A stretch of DNA of 64,000 nucleotides. Source: Cichorium intybus. Its lineage: Eukaryota; Streptophyta; Magnoliopsida; Asterales; Asteraceae. Positions within the stretch are counted from its first letter, which is position 1; every line of letters starts with the position of its first letter. The stretch spans positions 56,850,854 to 56,914,853 of the forward strand of contig CM042011.1 in the NCBI GenBank assembly GCA_023525715.1. Direction: 5' to 3'. The translations under genes and the position numbers were made by a program. Below the pieces are notes generated by a model. The model saw nothing but the letters and a program-made list of their open reading frames with translations. It had not been told where the DNA came from and made no database searches. Below are positions 1 to 12,500 of this stretch, piece by piece.

Positions 1-283
1 ACGAAATGGTTGTGGTGCACTCAAAGGCAAGAAACAACCGGGATATAAATGCGGCTAACATCCAGGTGAGTAATCTCACTGATATCATATATGATATATG
101 ATGATTGAGTTGTTACAGGTTGAAATTGACTTGTGGGACGAAAATGACAAGTTTGAAGATATATGAAGACGACAATACCAGATAAGCCGTGAGTCTGATA
201 AAGACAAGAACGGAGCTGTGAGTCAACAATATTGACATGACAATATCGGATAAGCCGTGAGTCTATTATAGACAAGAACGGAG

Positions 284-668
284 CTGTGAGTCAGTCAATA
301 AAATACAATGACAATACCGGAACCAGCCGTGAGTCAATAAAATACAATGACAATACCGGAACCAGCCGTGAGTCAATAAAATACAATGACAATACCGGAA
401 CCAGCCGTGAGTCAATAAAATACAATGACAATACCGGAACCAGCCGTGAGTCAATAAAACTTATATAGACAAGACCGGGACCAGCCGTGAGTCTAGGCAA
501 CAGCGGGATTTTCCTGTGAGCCATATATTTACTTTTATAGACAATACCGGGACCAGCCGTGAGTCTAGGCAACAGCGGGATTTTCCTGTGAGCCATATAT
601 TTACTTTTATAGACAATACCGGAACCAGCCGTGAGTCTAGGCAACAGCGGGATCTTCCCGTGAGCCAT
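284..668 (+). repeat. Minisatellite inside the LTR (39-bp and 72-bp units)
   Basis: Four tandem 39-bp units start at 294, 333, 372 and 411. They are followed by about 2.5 units of 72 bp starting at 491, 563 and 635. Both unit types carry the core AGCCGTGAGTC. The block is copied in the other LTR at 6129-6513. Reading frames here are repeats of the unit and are not genes. Confidence 0.9.
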
Positions 669-719
669 ATTTGATCGTGAAGAAACTGTTAATAGACGGT
701 ACGGCCAATTGTGGCTATG

Positions 720-900
720 ATATTCCGATGCGGCCTTGTCGGCTATGTCTCCGATGCGGCCTTCGGGCTATGATTTGTTACAGGTACATGGTACGGCCTT
801 TTTGGGTATGATATCGGGTATTAAACCCAGTTAGTGCGGCCTGCGGGCTATGATTCATATGCAAGGAATGATTTGGTACGGCTTGTATAGCCACGACAAA
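720..900 (+). repeat. Short degenerate repeats GCGGCCTT..GGGCTATGAT
   Basis: A motif of about 25-30 bp containing GCGGCCTTCGGGCTATGAT and variants occurs roughly five times, adjoining the minisatellite in the LTR. It recurs at 6565-6745 in the other LTR. Confidence 0.6.
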
Positions 901-1471
901 TGATATGACTTATATAGTCATGATATATATGGAATAGTCAAGTATGACTAAGCAAGATGGGACAGAAATGATACAGAACTGGTTTGAATGGTATGCAAAT
1001 AACAGAGTAGACATGATAAAGTGATTGGATAATCACATGATATGTGATTAGCTGGTAGAGCTAGTACTTTGGATACGAAATCCTCAGATACATACGGTTA
1101 GCCAGTAAGGCTAGTAGTCTGGATTCGATATCCAGACAGTTATATGAATGTATTTGTATTGTACACGTTATTTGCAGATATGATTACTCACTGAGCTTTG
1201 TAGCTCATACCGTTTGTTAAATGTCCCTGCAGGTTAGCATGATACTGATAGGGGACAAGATAGAGTCCGTGACTTTGAAGTGGGACTCGTAGATGCTGTC
1301 AGTAGCAGCCCGGCTTCAAAGGAGATTATGGTATTATATACTCTCCTTGATACACTTGTACCCGTGTTTCTTAAAAATATACCCCTTTGTTATGGTTTTA
1401 TGTATAAAAACTTGTATTTTAAATGAAAAATTTTCAGGGGTGTTTTGTTTTAAAAGCCGGGTGTTACAAGT

Positions 1472-1484
1472 TGGTATCAGAGCC
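1472..1484 (+). other. Primer-binding site (initiator Met tRNA)
   Basis: TGGTATCAGAGCC lies 3 bases after the end of the 5' LTR. It is the standard plant PBS complementary to the 3' end of initiator-methionine tRNA, used to prime minus-strand synthesis. It is unmutated although the coding region is ruined. Confidence 0.9.
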
Positions 1485-2265
1485 GTGGTTTAAGTGAACT
1501 AGGTGTCTATAGAGTAGATTCCTGGACTTAAACCCTGAGATAGTAGACACGATGCATAGTTAGGTGTATATAGCTGTTATTATACATATATAACCTAACT
1601 GTTGCTAACTTCTGACGTATAAGAAGTATAAATTGTAAAACTCCTTGGGAGACATTTAGGGTGCGAAGCTCTAGGAAATGGACCAACCCTTCTCAAGACT
1701 CCGTTGTACGTGGAGCAAAAAGGTGACGAAAAGCAGAAAAATCCACTTGACAAGCAGTAGTAGCTGTAGTGGTCAGAAAAAGAAATCGGTTGCTCACCTT
1801 GGTTGATATTCAAGGTGAAAGAATAGTAGTTGAGACTACAAGAAAAGCAGAAATGTTAGTGGACTTCTCAGAAGAAGTTAACACGAATAGGGTCTAACCT
1901 CAAAGGGAAGGGACCAGAATGAAAAGATGATTTGTAAAAGAAGTGCAGGAAAAGCACTCAAAACATTTTAGAGTGAGACTCTATCGTTGATATGCTGAAA
2001 TTGCAGAAAATGGGAGCATATTGCTCGAGTTTATTGTACGGGATGGAAGTGGTTCCAGCGTGGAACTATAGATCACTTCCTTATGAAATACTCACATGCT
2101 AAATGTGGAGTAACGGGTGATGAACCCAGGAAAGAAAGAAGAAATGAATGGTTAGAAAGGACCAGTGGTACCTTGAGCATTCTAGCAAATTGTGGAAGAA
2201 GCTCGTGAGGAGACCGATATGATCTCCTACAGAATGGTTTTGAATATAACCCGTGTAGGTTATAT

Positions 2266-2586
2266 TTGATCCATGAAGCTATGTTTTGGATCGATGACTT
2301 GATGTCTTGTTGGGATATTTCATCAACGATTTTAGATGAAATTTTGGTAACAGCTATATCAGATAGCCAGTATGTTCTAGATGTTGAACACCTGGAAGGT
2401 AGTTTGCCTAGGATTTACGGGACCATTTTCCCTATGAATCTAAAGCTGATGGCTACCAGTGAATCTGAAGCAATTGTGCTTATAATTTGGTTAGCAAGGA
2501 ATTATGCTAACATGTATAGTCGAAAAAAAAAAAATGAACATGATGGTTCAGGAAACAGAAATGAAATGGAGGGAAATCCATGGTAA
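2266..2586 (+). pseudogene. Gypsy aspartic-protease remnant
   Basis: The 106-codon frame resembles the C-terminal half of a Gypsy pol protease. The stretch around residues 50-90 (FPMNLKLMA..., then IIWLARNYANM) lines up with the family pattern FPxDLIxxD...DVILGMDWLxxNxAxI. The active-site region and the GMDW turn are substituted. Downstream, about 2745-2800, the words ELPGFPPDW..EF match the start of Gypsy reverse transcriptase in a different frame context. It is a decayed fragment that cannot encode a working enzyme. Confidence 0.6.
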
Positions 2587-3738
2587 ATAACCGTTGTTGA
2601 GAATATTGGTTATATTCTTTGCTTAAACTCAGTAAAGAGTTAGCAAAGGAATGATGTTGCAGTTGGCATACGTGGTATTGGCCAAGTTAGATAAAGCAGT
2701 GCTAGTAATGTACTACTTTGAATAGATTTTCGAATGCTTCTTTTGAAAGGAACTTCCAGGATTTCCGCCTGATTGGCGAGAAGAGTTTATTGATAAAGAT
2801 GATATTGGGAGCCATTTTTGGTATACGGACTCTAGACTGATTTGCATCTGTAGAGTTGGCAGAGTGGGAAAATAAATAGAAGAAATTCTTGAATTGGGTC
2901 TCTTCTGACCGTATGAGTCATTCTATGGAGCCCTATCTTGTTTGAAAAGAAGAAAGACAAGTCGATGCATGTGTGCATTGACTGGTGAGAATCTGATATT
3001 CTCGAAACCAGATCGTATATGAGGTACGCTTGTACCAGATATTGGAGTTAATTCACTGAGTTAAGTGATTTGTAAAATTCTCCAAGTATGAAATTTGGCT
3101 AAAAGAAGTTGTATATTCTTTGGGCATGTTTATAATGCCAAAGATGACAAAGTAGATACAGTGGAAATACTGATGTGATGAGACAGAAACCGCCTTGGAA
3201 TCTGACTGAAATAGTAGTAGTTTCCTTGGATTGGCGGGTTGCTATGGGAGAGTTGTAGTAAGCTGCTCCTTGATTGTTGTTCAGTTGACTAAGGTTGACT
3301 AAAAAAAGTATAAAGTTTGAGTGGTAGAAAGACCACAGATATCTTGTAAAGGTTTGGGATAAACCTTATGTGAAATTCTGATGTTAGCTTTGATGTTAAG
3401 CGGATAAATTGGATTATAGAAATGCATCCAGATTCGATTGTAGATGCATGATGCATGATGTTGCAGTAGCAACTATGATTTTGGTATTAAGCTTTGGAGA
3501 CACTATGTATATGGTGTAAAGCTTGCTGTTTATATGAATCATTAGAGTTTGAAATACTTTATTGATTAGAAAAGAAGCTAGTTAGAAACTCACGGCGATT
3601 AAAAACCCTTGGTGGTTGTGTATGTGAGTTCCAAAGCTGAGTGAAATATGAAAATCATCTTGAAAAGATGTATTTTGTATTAGATATACAGTATATCTGG
3701 AGCAATACCAAACTGGATAGGTCGATAAAACCTATGTA

Positions 3739-3936
3739 TTGGGGGCCGGTACAGAAGAAAGATATGGAAAGACATGTGGAAAGTGTTTGAATTGTACGCT
3801 AAGTAAAGTCAAACCGTTAGAAACATGCGAAGAAATTGAACTATTGTTGGCCCCAGTAAAGAAATGGGACAACATTGTTATAGACTTTGCGATAAAGTCT
3901 CCGCAAGTACCGTATGTTGATGAACAAATGATTTGA
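3739..3936 (+). pseudogene. Gypsy integrase zinc-finger remnant
   Basis: The frame contains CGKCLNCTLSKVKP followed by KKWDNIVIDFAIKSP. These match the end of the HHCC zinc finger and the WexIxMDFVxxLP linker in front of the integrase core of Tekay/Del chromoviruses. The rest of the core is not readable. No reverse transcriptase or RNase H of usable length lies between this and the protease remnant, so a large part of pol is deleted or eroded. Confidence 0.65.
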
Positions 3937-4561
3937 TGATTCAGACTTTAGAAGATGTGATTGAAGATTGTACAGAAGACCCTAACAGAAGATGAGAAAA
4001 ATTTCTATCTCTGATAGAAATGGCAAGAATTAGCAGCTTACATGCTAGTAGTTTGATGATTCGTATGAAATATGGTATGGAATACTGTGTTATCCTCAGA
4101 TTTATTGGATTGAAGATGTGGTAAAGCCGTGGGCTAGATACTAGACTCTTGCACAAACTGAAGAGGATACTTGATGAGTTCGATCGGAAATGAAGAATGA
4201 TTAAGAAATTACAAAGTGGTATGTGAATCGCCGAAAATAAGCCCTTGAAATTTCAAGTAAAGGAATAGGGTAATACGAAAAGTAATCTTTTGGAAAGGTG
4301 AAAAATTGTTTGGAACGACAAGAAAGGATTTCCCAACAAACCCCTCATGATGAAATGAATGATGAAGAAGATGAATAGATAAGGTACCCGGGACAACCGG
4401 AGGAATGACATGCGGATTGTGATCTAACCACAAGATAAGAAGACTAGTATGGTTAGGTGCTTAGACAATACCATACAGTTTCCGACATGATGCGGAAGAT
4501 CGAAAGCTAAACGAGGGAGATATACCCCAACTCCTGGTATGATTTCGGGGACGAAATCTTT

Positions 4562-4576
4562 TGAAGGAGGGGAGAA
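4562..4576 (+). other. Polypurine tract before the 3' LTR
   Basis: TGAAGGAGGGGAGAA directly precedes the TG that opens the 3' LTR at 4579. It is the expected plus-strand primer and supports the LTR boundary. Confidence 0.85.
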
Positions 4577-4910
4577 TTTGTAACGCCAAGATACTCTTTT
4601 TATAAATATAATAAAAAGGGTAAAATGGTCATTTTACCTTGGAAGGGTAAATTGGTCTTTTGGACAGAAAAGTATTTGAGTTGAAATAATATTTTGAGTT
4701 TTGAACTTAAAATGTTATAAAAATTGATTTTTGGTCGTTTTACCGTAAAAGGGTAATTTGGTCATTTGACCATGTGAAAGACCAAATATGAAAAATATTG
4801 TTGGTTGTGGCCAAAATGTAAGAAATGGAAGTTTTATTGTAATAAAACTTGATTATTGTGGTCAAAGTTCAAGAAATGAAACTTAGGGACCAAATTTGTA
4901 AAAATTGAGG

Positions 4911-4918
4911 TATAAATA
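4911..4918 (+). promoter_or_regulatory. LTR TATA box
   Basis: TATAAATA sits in the first part of the 3' LTR, a normal place for the element promoter. The corresponding part of the 5' LTR is outside the window. Confidence 0.6.
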
Positions 4919-5450
4919 GGAGAGTTGACTCTCCTATTGGGGGCTGTCCATTTTCAGCAACGGGAGAAGGATTTGAGAGGCTATTTTCTGCAGGAAATCA
5001 TGAGGAGAAACAAGAACTTGAATCAATTGTTGGAGAATAATGATTCCAAGCAATTAAGGTTAGTAATTGACTCTTTAAGTCAACCTCTCGATTGTGTTCT
5101 TGTTTTGGTATTTTAGAAACTGAAATTTGTACATTTCAGTTGTGATTATGTGGTTTAATTGGTTTATTACTTCCATTGAGTCATGCTTGAAAGGACTTAA
5201 CTCAAGAAAGTGGAAGTAGGTTGTTATTAGTGATGAATTTGAAGTTTTGGGGTTGTTAGAACTAAGAACCCTAATTCTTCATTTTGATTGATTTGGTTGT
5301 TTTGGATGGTTGAAAACCTGGTTAAAGTATAAGGTTTTAGTCCTAGAACAAACCCCAATCGATTAAGGACCTGATTAAGGACTTAATGGCCAAAAACTGC
5401 TTGCTACAGTGCATAAATCGCGACTGTCCAGGAGCTCTGCCCAGGCGCAG

Positions 5451-5521
5451 GGCGCAGTGCGCCCAGGATCAGGGCGGGGTGCGCCCAGGCGCAGTGCGCC
5501 TGATTCCTGGCGCAGTGCGCC
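5451..5521 (+). repeat. GC-rich cluster of three 13-bp odd palindromes
   Basis: GGCGCAGTGCGCC occurs exactly at 5451-5463, 5488-5500 and 5509-5521. Each copy has arms GGCGCA/TGCGCC around a single central G. The block is far richer in GC than the rest of the LTR. Confidence 0.85.
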
Positions 5522-6128
5522 TCCAAGCAGGGGCAGGCAGGGGACTTCCGACTCGCTAACTTTCGTTCGGCTTGTCCGTTTTAGCTCAAATTTGGACCAT
5601 AGGCTCGTTATGGTCTGAAAAGTTTGGGAAAATTATTAAGTTGAGTTTTCGACCCCTCGGGGGCACTGTAGACCGATCCGAATGCCTCGGTGAATAGTAA
5701 AATTCATATAAAGTTAGTAAACGGAAAGTTTATTAACTAGGCATTGTTTATAATGATATTGTATTGAACTCTATGGTATTAGAGTTAATTGGAATGACTA
5801 TTAACCTATTATCATTTGGTATATAAATGATTATATAGGTGTGGGACGAAATGGTTGTGGTGCACTCAAAGGCAAGAAACAACCGGGATATAAATGCGGC
5901 TAACATCCAGGTGAGTAATCTCACTGATATCATATATGATATATGATGATTGAGTTGTTACAGGTTGAAATTGACTTGTGGGACAAAAATGACAAGTTTG
6001 AAGATATATGAAGACGACAATACCAGATAAGCCGTGAGTCTGATAAAGACAAGAACGGAGCTGTGAGTCAACAATATTGACATGACAATATCGGATAAGC
6101 CGTGAGTCTATTATAGACAAGAACGGAG

Positions 6129-6513
6129 CTGTGAGTCAGTCAATAAAATACAATGACAATACCGGAACCAGCCGTGAGTCAATAAAATACAATGACAATA
6201 CCGGAACCAGCCGTGAGTCAATAAAATACAATGACAATACCGGAACCAGCCGTGAGTCAATAAAATACAATGACAATACCGGAACCAGCCGTGAGTCAAT
6301 AAAACTTATATAGACAAGACCGGGACCAGCCGTGAGTCTAGGCAACAGCGGGATTTTCCTGTGAGCCATATATTTACTTTTATAGACAATACCGGGACCA
6401 GCCGTGAGTCTAGGCAACAGCGGGATTTTCCTGTGAGCCATATATTTACTTTTATAGACAATACCGGAACCAGCCGTGAGTCTAGGCAACAGCGGGATCT
6501 TCCCGTGAGCCAT
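6129..6513 (+). repeat. Minisatellite inside the 3' LTR
   Basis: The counterpart of 284-668, with the same number of 39-bp and 72-bp units in both LTRs. There has been no unit gain or loss since insertion. Confidence 0.9.
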
Positions 6514-7313
6514 ATTTGATCGTGAAGAAACTGTTAATAGACGGTACGGCCAATTGTGGCTATGATATTCCGATGCGGCCTTGTCGGCTATGTCTCCGAT
6601 GCGGCCTTCGGGCTATGATTTGTTACAGGTACATGGTACGGCCTTTTTGGGTATGATATCGGGTATTAAACCCAGTTAGTGCGGCCTGCGGGCTATGATT
6701 CATATGCAAGGAATGATTTGGTACGGCTTGTATAGCCACGACAAATGATATGACTTATATAGTCATGATATATATGGAATAGTCAAGTATGACTAAGCAA
6801 GATGGGACAGAAATGATACAGAACTGGTTTGAATGGTATGCAAATAACAGAGTAGACATGATAAAGTGATTGGATAATCACATGATATGTGATTAGCTGG
6901 TAGAGCTAGTACTTTGGATACGAAATCCTCAGATACATACGGTTAGCCAGTAAGGCTAGTAGTCTGGATTCGATATCCAGACAGTTATATGAATGTATTT
7001 GTATTGTACACGTTATTTGCAGATATGATTACTCACTGAGCTTTGTAGCTCATACCGTTTGTTAAATGTCCCTGCAGGTTAGCATGATACTGATAGGGGA
7101 CAAGATAGAGTCCGTGACTTTGAAGTGGGACTCGTAGATGCTGTCAGTAGCAGCCCGGCTTCAAAGGAGATTATGGTATTATATACTCTCCTTGATACAC
7201 TTGTACCCGTGTTTCTTAAAAATATACCCCTTTGTTATGGTTTTATGTATAAAAACTTGTATTTTAAATGAAAAATTTTCAGGGGTGTTTTGTTTTAAAA
7301 GCCGGGTGTTACA

Positions 7314-8463
7314 ATAGTGCACAAAAAACATAGGGACCAAATGTGTAACTTTATGCAAACCATAGTGACCATTTCAGTAATTTGTTCAAAAAAATTAAAA
7401 GTTGATATTTATATTTTAGGTTCGCATGAGGAATTTTTTTGTGGAGTCATGTTACAAAGAATTAGATAAATGTTTTCTAAAAAAATTGCAGAATACAAAG
7501 TCCTATCAGAAAAAAAAACATTTAATATTTGCTTAAAATTAATTTGTGTGCCTATTGTTTTAAAATTAATTTGTGTGTCTATCGGTTATGAAAGCTACTT
7601 CCCTAACGTTCATTATACATTCTTTTAGCCTCATAAGTAACCACAACCAAGATACAACATTTTGTGTTGTGCCCAAACCTTACACGCTATAGGGCATATG
7701 CAAAGTTCGATTATTGCCATTTGTAGCAACTGTTAGGAACATTGTGTTTAAATAGCTCCCGTTTGACAGAGATACTTCCTATGAATATTACTGGACATGT
7801 GCAACTAAAAATGTATAAATGTACAAATATTACAAAATCAATCATAACAATATTAATGAAATTGTAACTGCAAACAAACAAGTGATATATTAGAAAATTA
7901 TATTACCACACGTCCGAGAACGATAAAACAAAACTTAAAACGGTCTCTTAAATCTTTCTTGACATGACAAGACTTGATTAGTTTGTTCTTTTGAGGCTAT
8001 ATAAGTAGAAAGGTAGGTTGACAAAGCTATCTTCCTAAACTTGAATAGGCGAATTCATTTTTTAATGTAATACAAGATTTTAACGAAAACAAAGGGTGTA
8101 TGCGGATTACAATGCAAATTATGAATGCTTAAACTTTTTATAAAATAGCCATTCTTTGCATAATATGGATGTCTAAAATGACAATTCAATTAATTTTGAA
8201 ATGTCTCACTTGCTTTTCATACGGCCTTTAACGTGTCCATTGTGAAACGACACTTCATAATAAACTTGTATTTTATTTAACAAGTGAGTTTGAATGCGAT
8301 CTCCAAAAGCTTGATTGTAATTTCCAAAAGTTTTATTGCGATTTCCAAAAGTTTGAGTGAGAATGTGTGGTGACTTAACAATGGTATATTCCATTAGTTA
8401 TTTTTAATAGTATAATTATTTTTTAATAGTATAACTATTCCATTAGTTATTTTTAATAGTTAT
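7314..8463. other. Intergenic, no gene recognised
   Basis: AT-rich sequence without a credible coding region. At 8296-8357 there are about three tandem copies of a 24-bp unit (GCGATTTCCAAAAGTTTGA-like). At 8400-8463 there are several copies of TTTTTAATAGTATAAC-like sequence. Confidence 0.6.
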
Positions 8464-8597
8464 TCTAGCCCAGCGGCATCAGGTGTTGCCTTCCTTCCAT
8501 GAGGTCGAGGGTTCAAGTCTCGTTCGAGACATAGGTGGTGTTAAGGTGTAGTTTAGGATTAGGAGTAGGACTAGATTAGTTTGCCGTTCCAAAATTT
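8464..8597 (+). mobile_element. tRNA-derived SINE
   Basis: Starts with a perfect pol III A box TAGCCCAGCGG (8466-8476) followed by a B box GTTCAAGTC (about 8511-8519), the spacing found in tRNA-related SINEs. It ends in a T-rich tail. The sequence TTTTTAATAGTTAT before it and TTTTTAATAGTAT after it look like a target-site duplication of about 13 bp. It is not a functional tRNA: no cloverleaf forms between the boxes. Confidence 0.7.
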
Positions 8598-8967
8598 TTT
8601 TTAATAGTATAAGAGTAGTTTAAAGTGAATGAAAGTGTTTGTGTTTAACCTCATATGAAAAATGATGAACTTGGAAAAAGTTCAAAAATCATCAAGTAAC
8701 CTACTTTGAAGCTTAAAAAATATGATTTTTCTGATATTTAAATTTTGGGTATGATATGTGTATAAATAACCCTTGTTCCAGAGAATATATTGAAAAAAAT
8801 ATCAATAAGAGTTCGTATCATGAATTTATCAGGTTGTAAAGTTGAACTCAAACACAACCGGTATTACAAGCCCTAAAAAGAAATTTTGGGACTTTACATA
8901 TGAGAAATCACATCTTAGGAATAAATGATAATTTGGAGAAAAAGTTATTCTTAAAACAATATAGCCA

Positions 8968-9174
8968 CAATTTTTTTTTGAAACCGGCGACACATTTAAA
9001 CCACCCTCAGTTCACTGGGTCGTCATTTAGCCGGCAGCCTGGATTCCTGTCTGTACGCCACACTTAGAAAAATCCCTCACATGGACACATCAACCAGACT
9101 AGAACCCGAAACCATCCACCCATACGGATATATAACCCGATGCATCACTACCATCTACGTTAGAGATCACTTGC
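8968..9174 (-). mobile_element. Probable SINE, minus strand
   Basis: On the minus strand it ends in an A run (a run of T at 8971-8979 on +) and contains a B-box-like GTTCTAGTC. ATATAGCCA at 8959-8967 and 9175-9183 would be a 9-bp target duplication. The A box is weak, so family membership is less certain than for the neighbouring SINE. Confidence 0.45.
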
Positions 9175-9574
9175 ATATAGCCATGTAGCTAAAATCGCAG
9201 ATTACATTATTCTTTTTCACCAAATATAATCCATTTAGACAAAAATGTATTTTTATTCTTGATTATTAAATATTTATTCATTCATTTACACGATCGATGG
9301 AGTAATTTATTTTATCGCGAAAGTCGGCCTACCGCCTACGGCGTCGGTTGCATAGTGGTAATATAATACTTACAATTTTATCTATATTTTATTTTTTTAA
9401 CACGGAAAATCCAATCCAAGGAAAAAGTGGAAATAGCAAAAACGAACCTGGAAATACAAATCTGAACGCCTCTATAATTTATCGTCACACGCCACTAGCA
9501 TTTTCTTCTGTTTCTTTCGTTTCTCATTTTCCTCTTTGCACTCGATCAAGATCTCGCTTTCACTCCGATCGAAG

Positions 9575-12500
9575 ATGGAGTGGAGCTCCAATGGATTCAT
9601 CCGCACAATCTTCATCTCAATCGTCTTCTTCATCTCATCTTCTCAATCATTCTATCTACCTGGTGTTGCTCCTCGGGATTTTCAAAGGGTACGCAATTTC
9701 ATCTCTCTCGCTGTTCATTGGATCTAATTGCTCATCTTGTTCCAATTCAGTTTGTTCTAGCCGTTAAATCGAATTTTTTTTCTGTGTTTTACAACTAATG
9801 ACTCGGATCTACGGTTCTGGTTTTACTTCACGGCTGTTGTTTGTATAAAGGTTGTGATCCGTATGAATCGAGTTTGGATCTAGGGTTTTGGGTTTTATAT
9901 TGAATTAAACTTTCAGTCCAGTTACTTATGCTTTTGTTATTGATTAATCTTCTGAACTTGTTGTTTGCAACATGCTACTACTTCTCTCCTAAAAAAGTCG
10001 AGTTCAAAGACAATTTTTTTTGGAGAATGTTGCATATAAAACAATCGAATACGTGAAAAAGGGAAGTTAATCCAGTATCATGAAATAATGTTCGAGTCTT
10101 CAAATAGCAGTGGGTTTTAGGGTGGATAACAATTACGATGTGCGCTATTGATTTCTCGAGATGGGAAGGGCTTTTTCGTTGATTTATTCAATCCGATTTG
10201 ATTTGCCCTTGGTTATCTGTTCTTGAACCACATTTGCCATTGGTTGATCCTATAAGTTGACGCGATTTCTTGCTGTGCTTAAGAGATTATTACTCTTTCA
10301 GACGGTTCTAAACTTCTAATTGCCTGTCCTAATGGAAGTATATGATGTGCACAAAACATCTTAGTTTTCTCGATTTAGAATGAGGTATACTGGGATGATT
10401 CTGCACAAGGCAGCAACAATTTGAATTATTATGTTATCAACATGGGAATTCAAATGCTTCCTAAATTTTGAGATTCATCATTCTAAGTTTGCTGTAAAAC
10501 ATCAAAAAACCTAGTTGGCTTCCTTGTGTTTCTGTTGTCTTTCTCCTTTTTATCTTTTATCTTATTCTAGCTATTTTCTATAAGCTTGTTAATCTATAGT
10601 AGTTTGATAGAGTTTATGACTAATCTAATCCCTTTACCAGGGCGATTCTCTTCAAGTCAAAGTCAACAAACTATCGTCCACAAAGACACAACTTCCTTAT
10701 GACTATTATTACCTGAATTACTGTAAGCCCAAACACATTCAGAACAGTGCTGAAAACCTGGGAGAGGTTCTTCGTGGTGATCGCATAGAGAACTCAGTAT
10801 ACACAGTGAGTATTTATTACTTCACATTTCTGCCTTTTTCATTTTATATTCTAATTTCTCAATTTCCATTTCCATTTCAGTTTCATATGAGAGAAGAACT
10901 CCCATGTAAGGTTGGTTGTAGAATAAAGCTCGATGCTCAATCCGCAAAGAACTTCAAGGAAAAAATCGATGACGAATATCGCGTTAACATGTATTCCCCA
11001 TTTCTTTTAAATCCTTTTTCTTACTTTTATAAGTTATAACACACATCCATAATTTATAAATCTTTGATGTTAAATACAGGATTTTAGATAACCTCCCAGT
11101 TGCTGTTCTTAGACAAAGACGCGATGGCAGTCAGTCAACCACTTATGAACATGGTTTTCGTGTAGGGTTCAAAGGAAACTATGCCGGGGTGAGTTTTTTT
11201 TTTATTATCATTATAAAAAAAGTTTCACTTAACCATTTGTTTTGGTTGAAAATTCCCATAAATTTATTCTTTCAGAGCAAAGAGGAAAAGTACTTCATCA
11301 ATAATCATCTCAGTTTTAGAGTCATGTTTCACAAGGACCTTGAAACTGATTCTGCTCGAATTGTTGGATTTGAAGTTACCCCAAACAGGTATTTCATTCT
11401 CAAATCTCAATCCTTATAAACATTAAAACGACCACATACAAAATAGTTGGTTGCTAAAAATTTCTTCAACTTTTGTTAATAGCATCAATCACGAGTACAA
11501 AGAGTGGGACGAAAAGAACCCGCAACTAACAACATGCAACCAAAACACCAAAAACATAATCCAAGGAAGCACGGTCCCACAAGAAGTGGACACAGACAAA
11601 GAAGTGGTATTCACATACGATGTTACATTCAAAGAAAGCGACATTAAATGGGCATCGCGTTGGGACACGTACCTACTCATGAACGATGATCAAATCCACT
11701 GGTTTTCAATCATAAACTCCCTAATGATCGTCCTCTTTCTTTCCGGAATGGTAGCCATGATCATGATGCGAACACTCTACAGAGACATCGCAAACTACAA
11801 CCAACTCGATACACAAGACGAAGCCCAAGAAGAAACCGGATGGAAACTCCTTCACGGAGACGTATTCCGCGCCCCAACCAATTCCGGTCTCCTCTCCGTC
11901 TACGTCGGAACCGGAATCCAAATCCTTGGAATGACACTCGTAACCATGATCTTCGCGTTACTCGGATTCCTCTCCCCGTCGAACCGCGGCGGTTTAATGA
12001 CCGCGATGGTTTTGTTATGGGTGTTCATGGGTTTGTTCGCGGGGTACACTTCCGCTCGATTATACAAAATGTTTAAAGGAACCGAATGGAAGAAAAACAC
12101 GCTCAAAACCGCGTTTATGTTCCCCGGGATTTTATTCTCGATATTTTTCGTTCTCAACACGTTAATTTGGGGGGAGAAATCGTCCGGGGCGGTTCCGTTC
12201 GGTACAATGTTCGCCCTCGTGTGCTTATGGTTCGGGATTTCAGTTCCGTTGGTGTTTGTCGGAAGTTACTTGGGGTTCAAGAAACCGGTTTTGGACGATC
12301 CGGTTAAAACAAATAAAATCCCGCGACAAGTCCCGGAGCAAGCGTGGTACATGAAACCGGTTTTCTCGATTTTAATCGGCGGGATTTTACCGTTTGGTGC
12401 GGTTTTCATCGAGCTGTTTTTCATTCTGACGTCGATTTGGTTGAATCAGTTCTACTATATATTTGGGTTTTTGTTTATTGTGTTTGTGATATTGATTATC

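Larger units (their letters stand above)
1..1468 (+). repeat. 5' LTR (3' portion) of the Gypsy element
   Basis: Matches 5846-7313 almost base for base. It ends ...GTGTTACA at 1468, followed directly by the primer-binding site. It contains the minisatellite blocks annotated separately and a stretch near 1186-1210 (ACTCACTGAGCTTTGTAGCT) that has counterparts in two other LTRs in this window (around 21298 and 22830), which suggests related Gypsy families. Confidence 0.9.
1..7313 (+). mobile_element. Ty3/Gypsy LTR retrotransposon, Tekay/Del-like, internally decayed; 5' end outside the window
   Basis: Bases 1-1468 repeat as 5846-7313 (offset 5845), which defines a pair of LTRs. The complete 3' LTR is 4579-7313 (2735 bp, starting TG and ending CA), so about 1267 bp of the 5' LTR lie before the window. 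A primer site matching initiator-Met tRNA directly follows the 5' LTR and a purine tract directly precedes the 3' LTR. The inside is only about 3.1 kb, roughly half that of an autonomous Gypsy element, and holds no long reading frame. Eroded matches to protease, the start of reverse transcriptase and the integrase zinc finger occur in normal Gypsy order. The 5 bases after the 3' LTR (ATAGT, 7314-7318) should be the target duplication, but its partner is outside the window. I saw one mismatch between the LTR copies (G at 140, A at 5985), so insertion was recent although the coding region is old and broken. Confidence 0.9.
4579..7313 (+). repeat. 3' LTR of the Gypsy element (complete, 2735 bp)
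   Basis: Runs from TGTAACGCC to GTGTTACA. It includes a TATA box, a GC-rich block of three identical 13-bp palindromes (5451-5521), minisatellite blocks matching those of the 5' LTR, and the region shared with 1-1468. It is followed by the probable target duplication ATAGT. Confidence 0.9.

Noticed and set aside
286..668. Long frames on both strands made of repeated peptide units, and repeats with regular spacing that could suggest a CRISPR array
   Set aside because: The 39-bp units are directly tandem with no spacers and lie inside plant LTRs. The frames are translations of the minisatellite.
8464..8597. Possible tRNA gene (A and B boxes)
   Set aside because: No cloverleaf forms, and there is a T-rich tail with a flanking duplication, so it is a SINE.
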